64,000 bases of DNA from an uncultured Pelagibacteraceae bacterium (lineage in GTDB: Bacteria; Pseudomonadota; Alphaproteobacteria; Pelagibacterales; Pelagibacteraceae): positions 1 through 64,000 of the forward strand of contig CACNTU010000003.1 of NCBI GenBank assembly GCA_902623415.1, given 5' to 3'. The position numbers were made by a program, and so were the translations under genes. Numbering within the stretch: position 1 is the stretch's first letter; each line of letters opens with the position of its first letter. Below are positions 1 through 10,167 of the stretch, piece by piece. The notes below the pieces were generated by a model. The model did no database searches. It had not been told where the DNA came from and saw only the letters and a list, made by a program, of their open reading frames with translations.

Positions 1-253
1 AACTTAAATTTAGTTTATTTGATAATTCGTTTTTTAATTCTCTTGATATATCAGATTGACTGTAAAAAATAGGTAAAAGTAAATAAGATACAAATAAAAA
101 GATTGATGCGACAAAAGTTAAAATTATTTTATTATTTTTTGATAAATTTCTTAAATTTTTTAAATTTAACTTGTTTAAATTTTTTTCTAAAAGACTATTA
201 ATGGACTTATTAATGTTATTTAAAAATTTAACAAAAGAATTTGATTTACTCAT
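1..253 (-). CDS. AsmA-like family protein, N-terminal part (runs off the window start)
   Basis: Own translation of the minus strand from ATG at 253: MSKSNSFVKFLNNINKSINSLLEKNLNKLNLKNLRNLSKNNKIILTFVASIFLFVSYLLLPIFYSQSDISRELKNELSNKLNLS; one TM helix then AsmA-like N-terminus. Not in the ORF track because it is truncated. Confidence 0.6.
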   Translation of the reverse strand, partial: MSKSNSFVKFLNNINKSINSLLEKNLNKLNLKNLRNLSKNNKIILTFVASIFLFVSYLLLPIFYSQSDISRELKNELSNKLNLS

Positions 254-287
254 TTTTTTAAACAAAGTTTATAAAGTATTATTTTAA

Positions 288-2324
288 ATGATAAACAAAG
301 ATTATTTAAAAAATTTAAATGATGCTCAAAAAGAAGCTGTATTGCATTTAGATGGTCCTCTTCTAATAGTTGCTGGGGCTGGTTCTGGAAAAACTAAAGT
401 TTTAACCTCAAGAATTGCAAATATTATTAAAGAAAACAAAGCATTTCCAAATCAAATATTGGCAGTTACATTTACTAACAAGGCTGCTAAAGAAATGCAG
501 AATAGAGTAAGTAAAATACTTGGTTCTTCAGCGGTAGGACTTTCTTGGTTAGGAACATTTCACTCAATTTGTGCCAAATTATTAAGGAAACATGCATCTG
601 CAGCTAATCTTAATTATAATTTTACTATTGTTGACACAGACGATCAGATCAAACTTATCAAAAATATTTGTAAAGCGGAAAATATTGATATCAAACAATT
701 ATCGCCAAGATTTATATTGGCAATAATCGATCGATGGAAAAACAAAGGGTTTTATCCAAATGAGGTTGTAATAAATAAAAAAGATATTTACGAAAAAACA
801 ATTCTTCCACTTTATAAAATTTACCAACAAAAATTAACTGACTTAAACTCCTGTGACTTTGGAGATCTAATTCTACATACAGTAAAAATTTTAGAATTAA
901 ACAGAGATATTAGAGAAATATATTCGAAAAATTTTAAATATATTCTTGTAGATGAATATCAAGATACAAATTTTATTCAAAGTAAATGGCTAAATCTTCT
1001 ATCAGAAAAAAACAAAAACATATGTTGTGTTGGAGATGATGATCAATCAATTTACAGTTGGAGAGGTGCTGAAATTAAAAATTTTTTAGAATTTGATCAA
1101 GTTTATGAAAATACAAAAGTAATTAGATTAGAACAAAATTATAGATCTTCTCAAAATATTTTATCTGTAGCTTCAAATCTTATATCAAATAATCAGAACA
1201 GAGTTGGCAAAACATTAATCACTACTATGGAGGAAGGTGATTTAGTTAAATTAAATTGTTTTAAAAACGGAAAAGACGAAGCAGTCGGGATTTCAGATGA
1301 AATAGAAAAAAATTTAAAAAAAAAATTTTCTTTTAATAATATTGCAATATTAGTAAGAGCTATTTTTCAAACTCGTGAATTTGAAGAACGTTTCCTGAAA
1401 ATTGGTATGCCTTATAGAATATTGGGAGGTACAAAATTTTATGAAAGGGCTGAAATTAAAGATTGTGTAGCTTACCTTAGATTGATTCATCAAGAAAAAG
1501 ATGATCTCGCTTTTGAAAGAATAGTAAATAACCCAAAAAGATCTATAGGCGATAGTACTTTAAAAAATATTCATGAATTTGCCAAAGAGAATAATTTAAA
1601 TTTGGAAAGAGCATCAACTAAAATGCTTGAGCAAAATTTAATAAAACCTAAAGCCAAAATTGGTTTAAATTTATTTATAAATTCCCTAATCAAGTGGAGG
1701 AATGATTTAGTTTCAAAAAAATCAAATCATATTAAATTATTACAAACGGTTTTAGATGAGTCTGGATATTCAGCAATGTTAAAAAATAAAAAAGATTTGG
1801 ATAATGAAAATAGAATAGAAAATATTAAAGAATTATTAAGCGCTATGAAAGAATTTGACAATTTAGAAAGTTTTTTAGAACACGTTTCTTTGGCAACCTC
1901 AATAGATCAAGAGTGGGATGGTGAAAAAGTTAATATGATGACGATGCATGCTGCGAAAGGATTAGAGTTTGATGTAGTTTTTCTGCCGGGTTGGGAAGAA
2001 GGATTATTTCCGCATCAAAAGTCTATTGAGGAAAAGGGACAAAGTGGCTTGGAAGAAGAAAGACGTTTAGCTTATGTTGGGATTACTAGGGCAAAGAAAA
2101 AAGCTATAATATCCTTTTCAATGAATAGATTTTATCAGGGAGACTGGATGGATAGTATGGCTTCTAGATTTATAGATGAATTGCCTGAAAAAAACTTAGA
2201 GAAAAATTCTTTTTTTGATGAAGAGATAGATAATGATGAAGATTTTGAATTCAATCAAGATTTTGAAATTGAAGAAGGTACCAGAAGTCCTGGCTGGATA
2301 AGATATCAAAAGAGAATAAAATGA
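288..2324 (+). CDS. uvrD: ATP-dependent DNA helicase UvrD/PcrA
   Basis: LNDAQKEAV, AGAGSGKT Walker A, VDEYQDTN, GDDDQSIYSWRGA, MTMHAAKGLEFDVVFLPGWEEGLFPH motifs. Confidence 0.95.
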   Translation: MINKDYLKNLNDAQKEAVLHLDGPLLIVAGAGSGKTKVLTSRIANIIKENKAFPNQILAVTFTNKAAKEMQNRVSKILGSSAVGLSWLGTFHSICAKLLRKHASAANLNYNFTIVDTDDQIKLIKNICKAENIDIKQLSPRFILAIIDRWKNKGFYPNEVVINKKDIYEKTILPLYKIYQQKLTDLNSCDFGDLILHTVKILELNRDIREIYSKNFKYILVDEYQDTNFIQSKWLNLLSEKNKNICCVGDDDQSIYSWRGAEIKNFLEFDQVYENTKVIRLEQNYRSSQNILSVASNLISNNQNRVGKTLITTMEEGDLVKLNCFKNGKDEAVGISDEIEKNLKKKFSFNNIAILVRAIFQTREFEERFLKIGMPYRILGGTKFYERAEIKDCVAYLRLIHQEKDDLAFERIVNNPKRSIGDSTLKNIHEFAKENNLNLERASTKMLEQNLIKPKAKIGLNLFINSLIKWRNDLVSKKSNHIKLLQTVLDESGYSAMLKNKKDLDNENRIENIKELLSAMKEFDNLESFLEHVSLATSIDQEWDGEKVNMMTMHAAKGLEFDVVFLPGWEEGLFPHQKSIEEKGQSGLEEERRLAYVGITRAKKKAIISFSMNRFYQGDWMDSMASRFIDELPEKNLEKNSFFDEEIDNDEDFEFNQDFEIEEGTRSPGWIRYQKRIK

Positions 2325-4015
2325 AAAAATATATTCAAATATTAAGAAAAAAATTTAAACAGTATAAAATTGACGGATATGTAATACCAAAAAATGATGA
2401 TTATTTTACTGAATATTCAAAGATTAATAGATTAAAGATTATTTCAAATTTTAGTGGCTCAGCAGGATTAGCAGTAATATTAAAGAATAAAAATTATCTA
2501 TTTACAGATGGGAGATATACGATTCAAAGTCACGTTGAGAGCGGAAAAAATTTTAATATTTTTGGATTTGAAAGATTAATAAATTGCAATTTATTTAAAA
2601 ATTTAACTTTAGGTATTGATCCAAAATTATTTACAAACTCTCAAATTGAAGATTTTTTTTTAAAAAATAATAAAATTAAATTTATTAATAATAATCTTAT
2701 AGATGAAATTAAAAAACCCAGAGAGTCTGTTAATATCCCTTTTTTTTCATTAAATCAAAATACAGTTGGTGAAAGTGTCAATTCTAAAATTAGTAAAATT
2801 TCAAAATATCTAAAAAAAAATAAATCTGACTATATTTTTATAAGTGCCCCAGAAAATGTTGCGTGGATATTAAATATTCGAGGGAGTGATGGTCCAAATA
2901 GCCCGATACCCAATTCAAGATTAATAATAAGTAAATCAAAAAAAATATTACTAGTGAGCAAAAAGCAAAAGTGCAAACAGTTAATAAAAAATAGAATTAT
3001 TAAATTAAATCAGTTATTAGAAATTAATGAATTACGAAATAAAATAATTAGACTAAAAGGCAAAAAATTCATTATTGATGACAAATCATGTTCAATATTT
3101 TATGAAAATTTAATTAAATCAAAATTTAAAATTATTGGTAGAGAAGATCCCACCTATCTTTTAAAAGCAATTAAAAATAAAGTAGAAGTAAATAATATGA
3201 TTAACGCTCATATTTTAGATGGTGTAGCCTTAACAAAATTTATTTATTGGATTAAAAAAATTAATAAAAATAAAATTACTGAGGTAGAAGCAGCTAAAAA
3301 ATTGGAAGGATTTAGAAAAATGAACAAAAGTTTTCTTTATCCTAGTTTTGATACTATTGCCGGTTCTGGAAAAAATGGGGCTATTGTTCATTATCGTGCA
3401 AAAAAAGAAAATTGTAGAATTATAAATAAAAAAGATATTTTTCTTTGTGATTCAGGTGGACAATATAAATATGGTACAACAGATGTTACAAGAACAATTT
3501 GTTTTTCTAATCAAAAAAAAAATATAAAAAACATTTTTACTAAAGTTTTAAAAGGGCACATTGCTGTTGCTACAACAAATATCAATAAAGATAACATTGG
3601 TAAAAAAATTGATAAAAGAGCAAGAAAATTTCTAAAACAGAGTAATTTAGATTATGCTCATGGCACTGGTCACGGAGTTGGTTTTTTTCTTAACGTTCAT
3701 GAAGGTCCTCAATCAATCAATAAGATAAATAAAGTTAAAATAAAACCAGGAATGGTTTTAAGTAATGAGCCAGGTTACTACAAAAAGAATCATTTTGGAA
3801 TACGTATAGAAAATTTAGTTTATGTCGATAAAAAAAATGGAAAATTATTTTTTAAGAATTTAACAATGGCACCTATTGAAAATGATTTAATTAATTTTGA
3901 TTTATTAACTCTTTCTGAAAAAAATTACCTATTTAAGTACCATCTTGAAGTTTATTCCAAAATATCAAAATATTTAAAACAAAATGAGAAAAAATGGTTA
4001 GCTAGTCTTATTTAG
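2321..4015 (+). CDS. pepP: Xaa-Pro aminopeptidase (M24 family)
   Basis: LCDSGGQYKYGTTDVTRT, HGTGHGVGFFLNVHEGP, PGMVLSNEPGYY metal-binding motifs; overlaps uvrD stop by 4 bp. Confidence 0.88.
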   Translation: MKKYIQILRKKFKQYKIDGYVIPKNDDYFTEYSKINRLKIISNFSGSAGLAVILKNKNYLFTDGRYTIQSHVESGKNFNIFGFERLINCNLFKNLTLGIDPKLFTNSQIEDFFLKNNKIKFINNNLIDEIKKPRESVNIPFFSLNQNTVGESVNSKISKISKYLKKNKSDYIFISAPENVAWILNIRGSDGPNSPIPNSRLIISKSKKILLVSKKQKCKQLIKNRIIKLNQLLEINELRNKIIRLKGKKFIIDDKSCSIFYENLIKSKFKIIGREDPTYLLKAIKNKVEVNNMINAHILDGVALTKFIYWIKKINKNKITEVEAAKKLEGFRKMNKSFLYPSFDTIAGSGKNGAIVHYRAKKENCRIINKKDIFLCDSGGQYKYGTTDVTRTICFSNQKKNIKNIFTKVLKGHIAVATTNINKDNIGKKIDKRARKFLKQSNLDYAHGTGHGVGFFLNVHEGPQSINKINKVKIKPGMVLSNEPGYYKKNHFGIRIENLVYVDKKNGKLFFKNLTMAPIENDLINFDLLTLSEKNYLFKYHLEVYSKISKYLKQNEKKWLASLI

Positions 4016-6028
4016 CATCTTTAAAAACTCATCTTGATTTATAATTTTAATATTAAGTTCTTTTGCGTTTTCTAATTTTCTTCTAGTTGGTTTTTCCCCA
4101 ATAATTAAATAATTAAGTTTTTTTGAGACAGTGCTTACAGTTATGCCTGAATTTTCTTCAATTAAAGATTTAACTTCAGCTCTGCTAATTCCATTCAACT
4201 TACCTGTCACTAAAAATGATTTGTTTTTTAGTAATCCATTTTGTTGAGTGGCCATAACATTTTTTATCACTAAAATTTTTCCTAGTTCATCTAAAACTTT
4301 TATATTTATCTGATTAGCAAAAAAACTTTTAATCGAGCTTACCTGAGTTTCTCCAATTCCATCAATATTTAATAAATCTTCGTAATTTTTTGTTTTAGAT
4401 AAATTTTGGAAATTCATGAAAGATGTAAAATGTTTAGATAACAATTTTGCATTTTCTAATCCTATGTGTCTAATACCTAAGGCAAATATAAATCTTTCTA
4501 GAGAAATATCTTTTTTCTGATTTATAGAATACTTTAAATTTTCAACAGATAAACTGCCCCATCCTTCAAGTTTTTCAATTTTTTTATAATCTAATTTAAA
4601 TATATCTTGTGGAAATTTTATTAATTTTAATTTCCAAAATCCTTCAATTATTTTTTTTCCAAGACCATCTATATTAAATGCTTCTTTTGAAACAAAATGT
4701 TTTAACTTCTCGATAGAAATTTTATCACAATAATAACCTTCACTAGAGCATCTTCTAACAGCATCATTTTTTTTTGTTACCTTATTGAATTCTTTTACTG
4801 TTTTTGAACCACAAGAGGGACATTTGTTTGGAAAAATAAATTTTGAACTTGAATTAGATCTTTTTTTAAAATCAACTGAAAGAATATGTGGTATAACATC
4901 ACCAGCTCTTTCGATTGTTACTGTGTCACCAATTCGAATATCTTTTCTATTAATTTCATCTTCATTGTGTAAAGTTGCATTAGAAACTAATACTCCTCCA
5001 ATATTTATAGGTTTTATTTTGGCTACTGGAGTTAAAGCACCAGTCCTACCGATTTGAATATCGATATCTAAAATTTTAGAAATTGCTTTATTTGAGGAAA
5101 ACTTGTGAGCAATAGCCCATCTTGGAGCATTCGCAACATTTCCTAATCTTTTTTGCAATTCGAAATCATTTACCTTGTATACAATGCCATCTATATCAAA
5201 ATCTAAATTTGCTCTTTGTTGTTCGACTTCATTATAATTTTGAATTAAATTTTTAATACCAGAGATAGTTTTGTTTAATGGGTTAATTTTAAAGCCCCAC
5301 TCATCTAATTTTTTTAAATAATCAGATTGTTTTTTTGGTTTGAGACCCTGCTCAAAACCAAAAGTATAAGCTATAAAATTTAAGGGTATTTTTTCTGTAT
5401 CCTTAGGGTTTTTTTGTCTCAAAGAACCTGAGGCAGCATTTCTGGGGTTTGCAAATTTTTCTTTGAAATTTTCAAAATCACTGTTTTGGATAAACACTTC
5501 TCCTCTAATATCTATATCTTTAGGAAAATCTTTGTCTGAAATTTTTTTTGGAATATCTTTTATAGTTGCTAAATTTAGAGTTATATCTTCACCTTCCTTT
5601 CCATCTCCTCTAGATAATCCTCTCTCAAAATTTCCATTTTTATAAGTTAATGAAGCAGAAATTCCATCTATTTTTGGTTCAGCACTATAATGTATTTGAA
5701 AATTTTTATCTTTAGAAAGATAGTTTGTAATTTTTTTTTCAAAGTTAATTAAATCTTCTTCGTGAAATGCATTTGCTAGTGACAGCATTTGCACTCTGTG
5801 AGAAACTTTTTTAAAATTTTTAGAAGGTTTAAATCCTACTATTTCTGAAGGTGATTCTTTTGATTTTAAAAAATTATTATTTTTTTCTAGTATTAAAATT
5901 TCTTTTTTAAGCTCATCATATTCACCATCTGAAACTAATGGCTTACTTTTTTCATAATAAAACTTATTTAATTTTTTGATTAATTTAATTTTTTTTTTAT
6001 AATCTGTTAGAATTTTTTTTATATTCAT
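3998..6028 (-). CDS. ligA: NAD-dependent DNA ligase
   Basis: EPKIDGISASLTY (KxDG), RGDGKEGEDIT, Zn finger CPSCGS...C...C, HhH motifs and C-terminal BRCT domain. Confidence 0.97.
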   Translation of the reverse strand: MNIKKILTDYKKKIKLIKKLNKFYYEKSKPLVSDGEYDELKKEILILEKNNNFLKSKESPSEIVGFKPSKNFKKVSHRVQMLSLANAFHEEDLINFEKKITNYLSKDKNFQIHYSAEPKIDGISASLTYKNGNFERGLSRGDGKEGEDITLNLATIKDIPKKISDKDFPKDIDIRGEVFIQNSDFENFKEKFANPRNAASGSLRQKNPKDTEKIPLNFIAYTFGFEQGLKPKKQSDYLKKLDEWGFKINPLNKTISGIKNLIQNYNEVEQQRANLDFDIDGIVYKVNDFELQKRLGNVANAPRWAIAHKFSSNKAISKILDIDIQIGRTGALTPVAKIKPINIGGVLVSNATLHNEDEINRKDIRIGDTVTIERAGDVIPHILSVDFKKRSNSSSKFIFPNKCPSCGSKTVKEFNKVTKKNDAVRRCSSEGYYCDKISIEKLKHFVSKEAFNIDGLGKKIIEGFWKLKLIKFPQDIFKLDYKKIEKLEGWGSLSVENLKYSINQKKDISLERFIFALGIRHIGLENAKLLSKHFTSFMNFQNLSKTKNYEDLLNIDGIGETQVSSIKSFFANQINIKVLDELGKILVIKNVMATQQNGLLKNKSFLVTGKLNGISRAEVKSLIEENSGITVSTVSKKLNYLIIGEKPTRRKLENAKELNIKIINQDEFLKMLNKTS

Positions 6029-6029
6029 C

Positions 6030-6875
6030 TCAGTTAAAAAGAGATTTAAATTTTTTTAAAATTGAATTATTTTTTTCTTTATCTTTTTTGATTTTCCTTT
6101 TTTTATTTTTTTCATACATTTTATCAAAAACAGCATATGATTTTTCATACCACTGGGATGATTGATAATTATAACCTAATAAACTTGCATACTTTTTAGC
6201 CTCATTTTTCAATCCTAGTAAGTAATAAACTTCCACTAATCTATGTAAAGCCTCTTCAGTGTAAATTGTGGTATCATATTCATCTATAACTGTTCTAAAT
6301 CTGTTTATTGCTGGTATCCATTTTTTTTTATCAAAATAATACCTTCCTATATACATTTCCTTAGAAGCCAAAGTATCATTAATTAAATCTATTTTAAATT
6401 CTGAGTCCAGTGCATATTCTGTATTTGGGTAATTATTTATTAAAACTAAAAAATATTCTTTAGCTTGTATTATTGTTTGTAAATCTTTTTTTTCATCAAT
6501 AATTTGTTCATAAAAACAAAGGCCCATTAAGTAATATGCATAATCTAAATTTTTATAAAATGGATAGACTTTTAAAAATCTTTGTAACTCTAAAATTGCA
6601 TCCTCATAATAATCTTGAGAATAATATGAATAAGCTGCCATCAAGGATGATTTAGGAGCCCATTTTGATTGAGGGAATAAATTTTCTGCTTCGTTAAACT
6701 TTTTTGCAGCAAACAGAACGTCACCTTGTTTTAAGGAATCCATACCTTCTTTGTATGCTTCTAGAACTTGTAATTCTAAATCTTTTTCTTGAATAACAGA
6801 TTTTTTAATTTGATCTTTTGAACAAGAAATAAAGAGCATAAAAGTAAAAATTAAGAAAACCTTAACTATATTCAT
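6030..6875 (-). CDS. bamD: Outer membrane assembly lipoprotein BamD (ComL)
   Basis: Lipobox-like LFISCSKD, TPR-type repeats (YEDAILELQRFLKVYP, ...), size 281 aa. Confidence 0.85.
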   Translation of the reverse strand: MNIVKVFLIFTFMLFISCSKDQIKKSVIQEKDLELQVLEAYKEGMDSLKQGDVLFAAKKFNEAENLFPQSKWAPKSSLMAAYSYYSQDYYEDAILELQRFLKVYPFYKNLDYAYYLMGLCFYEQIIDEKKDLQTIIQAKEYFLVLINNYPNTEYALDSEFKIDLINDTLASKEMYIGRYYFDKKKWIPAINRFRTVIDEYDTTIYTEEALHRLVEVYYLLGLKNEAKKYASLLGYNYQSSQWYEKSYAVFDKMYEKNKKRKIKKDKEKNNSILKKFKSLFN

Positions 6876-6922
6876 AATAGTTTATACTTATTTAATAACT
6901 AACTTTAAAGTTATCTTTATAT

Positions 6923-7843
6923 TTATGCAATAGATCTTAGAACTTGTTTATTTATTAAAGTGTGTGGAAGGTTTTTTTCTTTTATTTCTAAAATAGAAAA
7001 ATTTTCCTTGTCTTGAAATACTTTTCTTAAGAGTTGATTTGTTAGATAATGACCGCCTTGAGAACAAACAATACTTGCGACAATTCTATATCCAGATGTG
7101 TAAAGATCACCAATACAATCTAATATTTTATGGTTTACAAATTCTTTTTCATTTCTTAAACCCTCTGGATTTAATACTTCGTTATTATTTACAACAACTG
7201 CGTTCTCTAGGCTTCCACCTTTTGCTAAACCCTTTTTTTTAATTAGTTCAATATCCTCATATAGGCAGAATGTTCTTGAGTTAAACACGTCTGTAAGATC
7301 ATCCTCATAAACTTTAAATTTATTTTTTTGATTTCCGATTATTGAGTTTTTATATTTTAATTCGAAATCTATATCCAAACTAAGAGTGGAAGGTTTTATT
7401 TTAATAAATCTTGATCCTTCTGAATAATTTATTTGTTTATTTATTTTAATAATTTTTATTGGTGAGTTACTAACCTCTAATCCTGCTTGAATAATTTTTT
7501 CAATAAATACTTTTGCTGAACCATCTAAAATTGGCACTTCTTGATTATCAATTTCAATTAGCGCATTATCAACCCCTAAACCAAATAAAGCACCCATTAG
7601 ATGTTCTATTGTAGAAACTTTTACCCCAAAGTCATTTTCAACGGTTGTGTTTAAAGACGTGTTGCTTACATTCATAAAATTTGGATAAACAAAGTTATTT
7701 TCTTTAATATCTACTCTTTTAAATACAATTCCAAAATCAGGTTTAGCTGGTTTAATACACACATTTACATCTAATCCACTATGAAGAGCAATTCCTCTAA
7801 AATTTACATTTTTCTTAATTGTTTTTTGACTTAAGTAAGACAT
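6923..7843 (-). CDS. lpxC: UDP-3-O-acyl-N-acetylglucosamine deacetylase
   Basis: VSTIEHLMGALFGLGVDNALIEI, DGSAKVF, FVNHKILDCIGDL motifs. Confidence 0.97.
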   Translation of the reverse strand: MSYLSQKTIKKNVNFRGIALHSGLDVNVCIKPAKPDFGIVFKRVDIKENNFVYPNFMNVSNTSLNTTVENDFGVKVSTIEHLMGALFGLGVDNALIEIDNQEVPILDGSAKVFIEKIIQAGLEVSNSPIKIIKINKQINYSEGSRFIKIKPSTLSLDIDFELKYKNSIIGNQKNKFKVYEDDLTDVFNSRTFCLYEDIELIKKKGLAKGGSLENAVVVNNNEVLNPEGLRNEKEFVNHKILDCIGDLYTSGYRIVASIVCSQGGHYLTNQLLRKVFQDKENFSILEIKEKNLPHTLINKQVLRSIA

Positions 7844-7908
7844 AAGAGCATTTGTAATTAGAATTAGGGAGAATTAAAAAACAACAAATGTTACCAGAAA
7901 AAACAAAA

Positions 7909-8607
7909 TTAACTAAATAGTTGAAAAAATTTCTCAAAAAAACCCAAATTTTTTGTATTTTTTTGCACAACCATGACTTCATTCGCATTACAACCATTTA
8001 AAATATCAAAAGCCATTTTTGATATTTCCATGTCTTTATTAAAAAAATTTTTAACATAATTTCCATCTAAAAACTTAATAATATTTATTTGATAATTTTG
8101 TAATAGTTTATTTAAATTATACATAATTTCATTTGATATAGATTTAAATTGAATTACTAAATTTAACTGCTCGCACTCTAAATTATCTTGTAGATAAAAG
8201 TAGTTTGTACCATCAATTAAATAATTATTTATTATAATATGCATTATTTTTTCATCTGGATAATTTTCCCTGAATAAATCTTTGGCGTTAGTTATTGAAC
8301 TTTGAAGATAAACCTTGCTTTTTGAAGGTTGATAATTTTTTTGTTTAATTCCTATTTGGGTATTTAAAATATTGTCATCCTCAATAATTATAAAAATATT
8401 CTCAATAAATTTTCCTACTAATTTTTCTATTCTAAAAATATTATCATCAAGAAATTGCTTCAGATGAGAGTAATTAATAAAATTTGTTTTTTCAAAAGTT
8501 ATTTCTTTACCATACAAGTTATTTCTACTTTTAGTATCAAGCAAATAAATACCAAATTTAGTTTGAGAAATACTTAAATAAGTTTCAAACTCTAAAATTT
8601 TATTCAT
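7909..8607 (-). CDS. ftsA: Shortened FtsA-like cell division protein
   Basis: Position between ftsQ and lpxC; HIIINNYLIDG...LNLVIQFKSISNEIMYNLNKLLQNYQINI resembles the FtsA 1C domain; amphipathic C-term NLGFFEKFFQLFS; only 232 aa versus about 400 for typical FtsA. Confidence 0.6.
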   Translation of the reverse strand: MNKILEFETYLSISQTKFGIYLLDTKSRNNLYGKEITFEKTNFINYSHLKQFLDDNIFRIEKLVGKFIENIFIIIEDDNILNTQIGIKQKNYQPSKSKVYLQSSITNAKDLFRENYPDEKIMHIIINNYLIDGTNYFYLQDNLECEQLNLVIQFKSISNEIMYNLNKLLQNYQINIIKFLDGNYVKNFFNKDMEISKMAFDILNGCNANEVMVVQKNTKNLGFFEKFFQLFS

Positions 8608-9271
8608 TTAATATAACTTGATTATTTATTCTAATATCAATTGTGGTAAATTTTTCAGTAGTATTATTTTTTAAAAATTCATAAGCATTATTTAAATCAG
8701 CCATCGTTGAATTATTAGATAATTTTAATAAAATATTATTTTTTAGTTTAATGTCCCATCTTTTAGATGGAAAAAAATATAAACTATCAATTTCATCAAA
8801 TGAAAATTTAGATCGATCTAAAATTTTTTTAAATTGTAAAAATTCTTGAATATCTGGTTTGCCAAAAATATAGGGCAAATCAGATGCTTGGAAATTATTT
8901 GGTATTAATTTGCCATTTGAACCAATTACAAATATTTCATTGTTGTGATTTATTTTAGCTATAAAATTTGTTTTTTTAACCATAATTTTTATAGCTGAAG
9001 GATAACTTTTAAAAATTTGATATTTTTCAATTAGTGGATTTGAGCTAATTAAATTATTGATTTCTGCTTTATTAATAAAAAAAATATTAGTTAAATTAAG
9101 ATTTTTTATTTGATCAATTATGAGTTTATTTTCAATTTCATCTAATCCTGAAACTTCAATATTTCTAACTTTTTGAAATTCTAAATTTTTTAATGAAATA
9201 TTATTAGTCGAACTTATTATAATTAACAAAAAAAAATAAATTAATAACTTTTTACTTTTTCTTTGATGCAT
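8600..9271 (-). CDS. ftsQ: Cell division protein FtsQ (POTRA domain)
   Basis: Single N-terminal TM, POTRA-like VRNIEVSGLDEIENKLIIDQI...PLIEKYQIFKSYPSAIKIMV; position between ddl and ftsA. Confidence 0.85.
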   Translation of the reverse strand: MHQRKSKKLLIYFFLLIIISSTNNISLKNLEFQKVRNIEVSGLDEIENKLIIDQIKNLNLTNIFFINKAEINNLISSNPLIEKYQIFKSYPSAIKIMVKKTNFIAKINHNNEIFVIGSNGKLIPNNFQASDLPYIFGKPDIQEFLQFKKILDRSKFSFDEIDSLYFFPSKRWDIKLKNNILLKLSNNSTMADLNNAYEFLKNNTTEKFTTIDIRINNQVILNE

Positions 9272-10166
9272 CTCGCATTATCCACTCGATTAACTCTAAA
9301 AAACTCATACCTCTATGTGCTGCAATTTCAGGTACTAGTGAAAGTTTAGTCATACCTGGTTGAGTGTTTATTTCTAAAAGATAAAATTTATTATTAAAAA
9401 ATTTAAAATCAGATCTTGTTACACCCATACATCCAATCACTTTATGAGCTTTATATGCCATATTCATAACTATATCCATTTTATCTTTGGGTAAATCAAC
9501 TGGAATTATATGTTCAGTTTTCGCACTGGAATTATATTTTGCTTGATAATCATAAAATTTTCTTTTCGGTTTTAGTTCTATTGCTCCTAGTTTTTTATTT
9601 CCCATTATTGCAACTTGTATTTCCCTTCCACCAATAAATTCTTCAATCATAATTTTTTTATAATGTTTTATTGAATTAAGGATTTTATTTATATTTTTTT
9701 CATTACAAATATATACGTTAACACTAGAACCCTCATTTAAAGGCTTAACTACTACTGGAAATCTTAATTTTTTTTTTATTTTTTTTATTAAATCTTCATT
9801 TTTAACATCGTATGAATAAGTAAAAAATTTTGGTGTATTTATTTTATTTTTAATAAATATTTTTTTTGAAATTTCTTTGTCCATTGCAATAGACGATGCA
9901 ATTACACCTGAATGTGTATAGGGAATTTTAAATCTCTCAAGAATAGTTTGAATATAACCATCCTCACCAAATTGACCATGCAATGCATTAAAAATTACAT
10001 TTGGTTTAAAAAATTTAATATTTTTTTCTAAATTATTATCTGGTTCAGTAATTTTAATTCTATAACCATTTTTTTTAAGCTCATTTGCAACCTGTTGCCC
10101 TGTATCAAGGCTGATTAGTCTCTCTTTCGATATCCCACCTGATATTATTAATATTTTTTTTTTCAA
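9252..10166 (-). CDS. ddl: D-alanine--D-alanine ligase
   Basis: ALHGQFGEDGYIQTIL, IPYTHSGVIASSIAMDK, VVKPLNEGSSVNV, LLEINTQPGMT. Confidence 0.96.
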   Translation of the reverse strand: MKKKILIISGGISKERLISLDTGQQVANELKKNGYRIKITEPDNNLEKNIKFFKPNVIFNALHGQFGEDGYIQTILERFKIPYTHSGVIASSIAMDKEISKKIFIKNKINTPKFFTYSYDVKNEDLIKKIKKKLRFPVVVKPLNEGSSVNVYICNEKNINKILNSIKHYKKIMIEEFIGGREIQVAIMGNKKLGAIELKPKRKFYDYQAKYNSSAKTEHIIPVDLPKDKMDIVMNMAYKAHKVIGCMGVTRSDFKFFNNKFYLLEINTQPGMTKLSLVPEIAAHRGMSFLELIEWIMRDASKKK

Positions 10167-10167
10167 A

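Noticed and set aside
4785-5057. 90-aa plus-strand ORF inside ligA
   Set aside because: Antisense to a strongly conserved ligA region (Zn finger/OB); chance open frame
7815-7997. 60-aa minus-strand ORF between ftsA-like and lpxC, considered as the missing FtsA C-terminal half
   Set aside because: Translation (MVVMRMKSWLCKKIQKIW...) has no FtsA 2A/2B features; overlaps the ftsA-like gene in another frame
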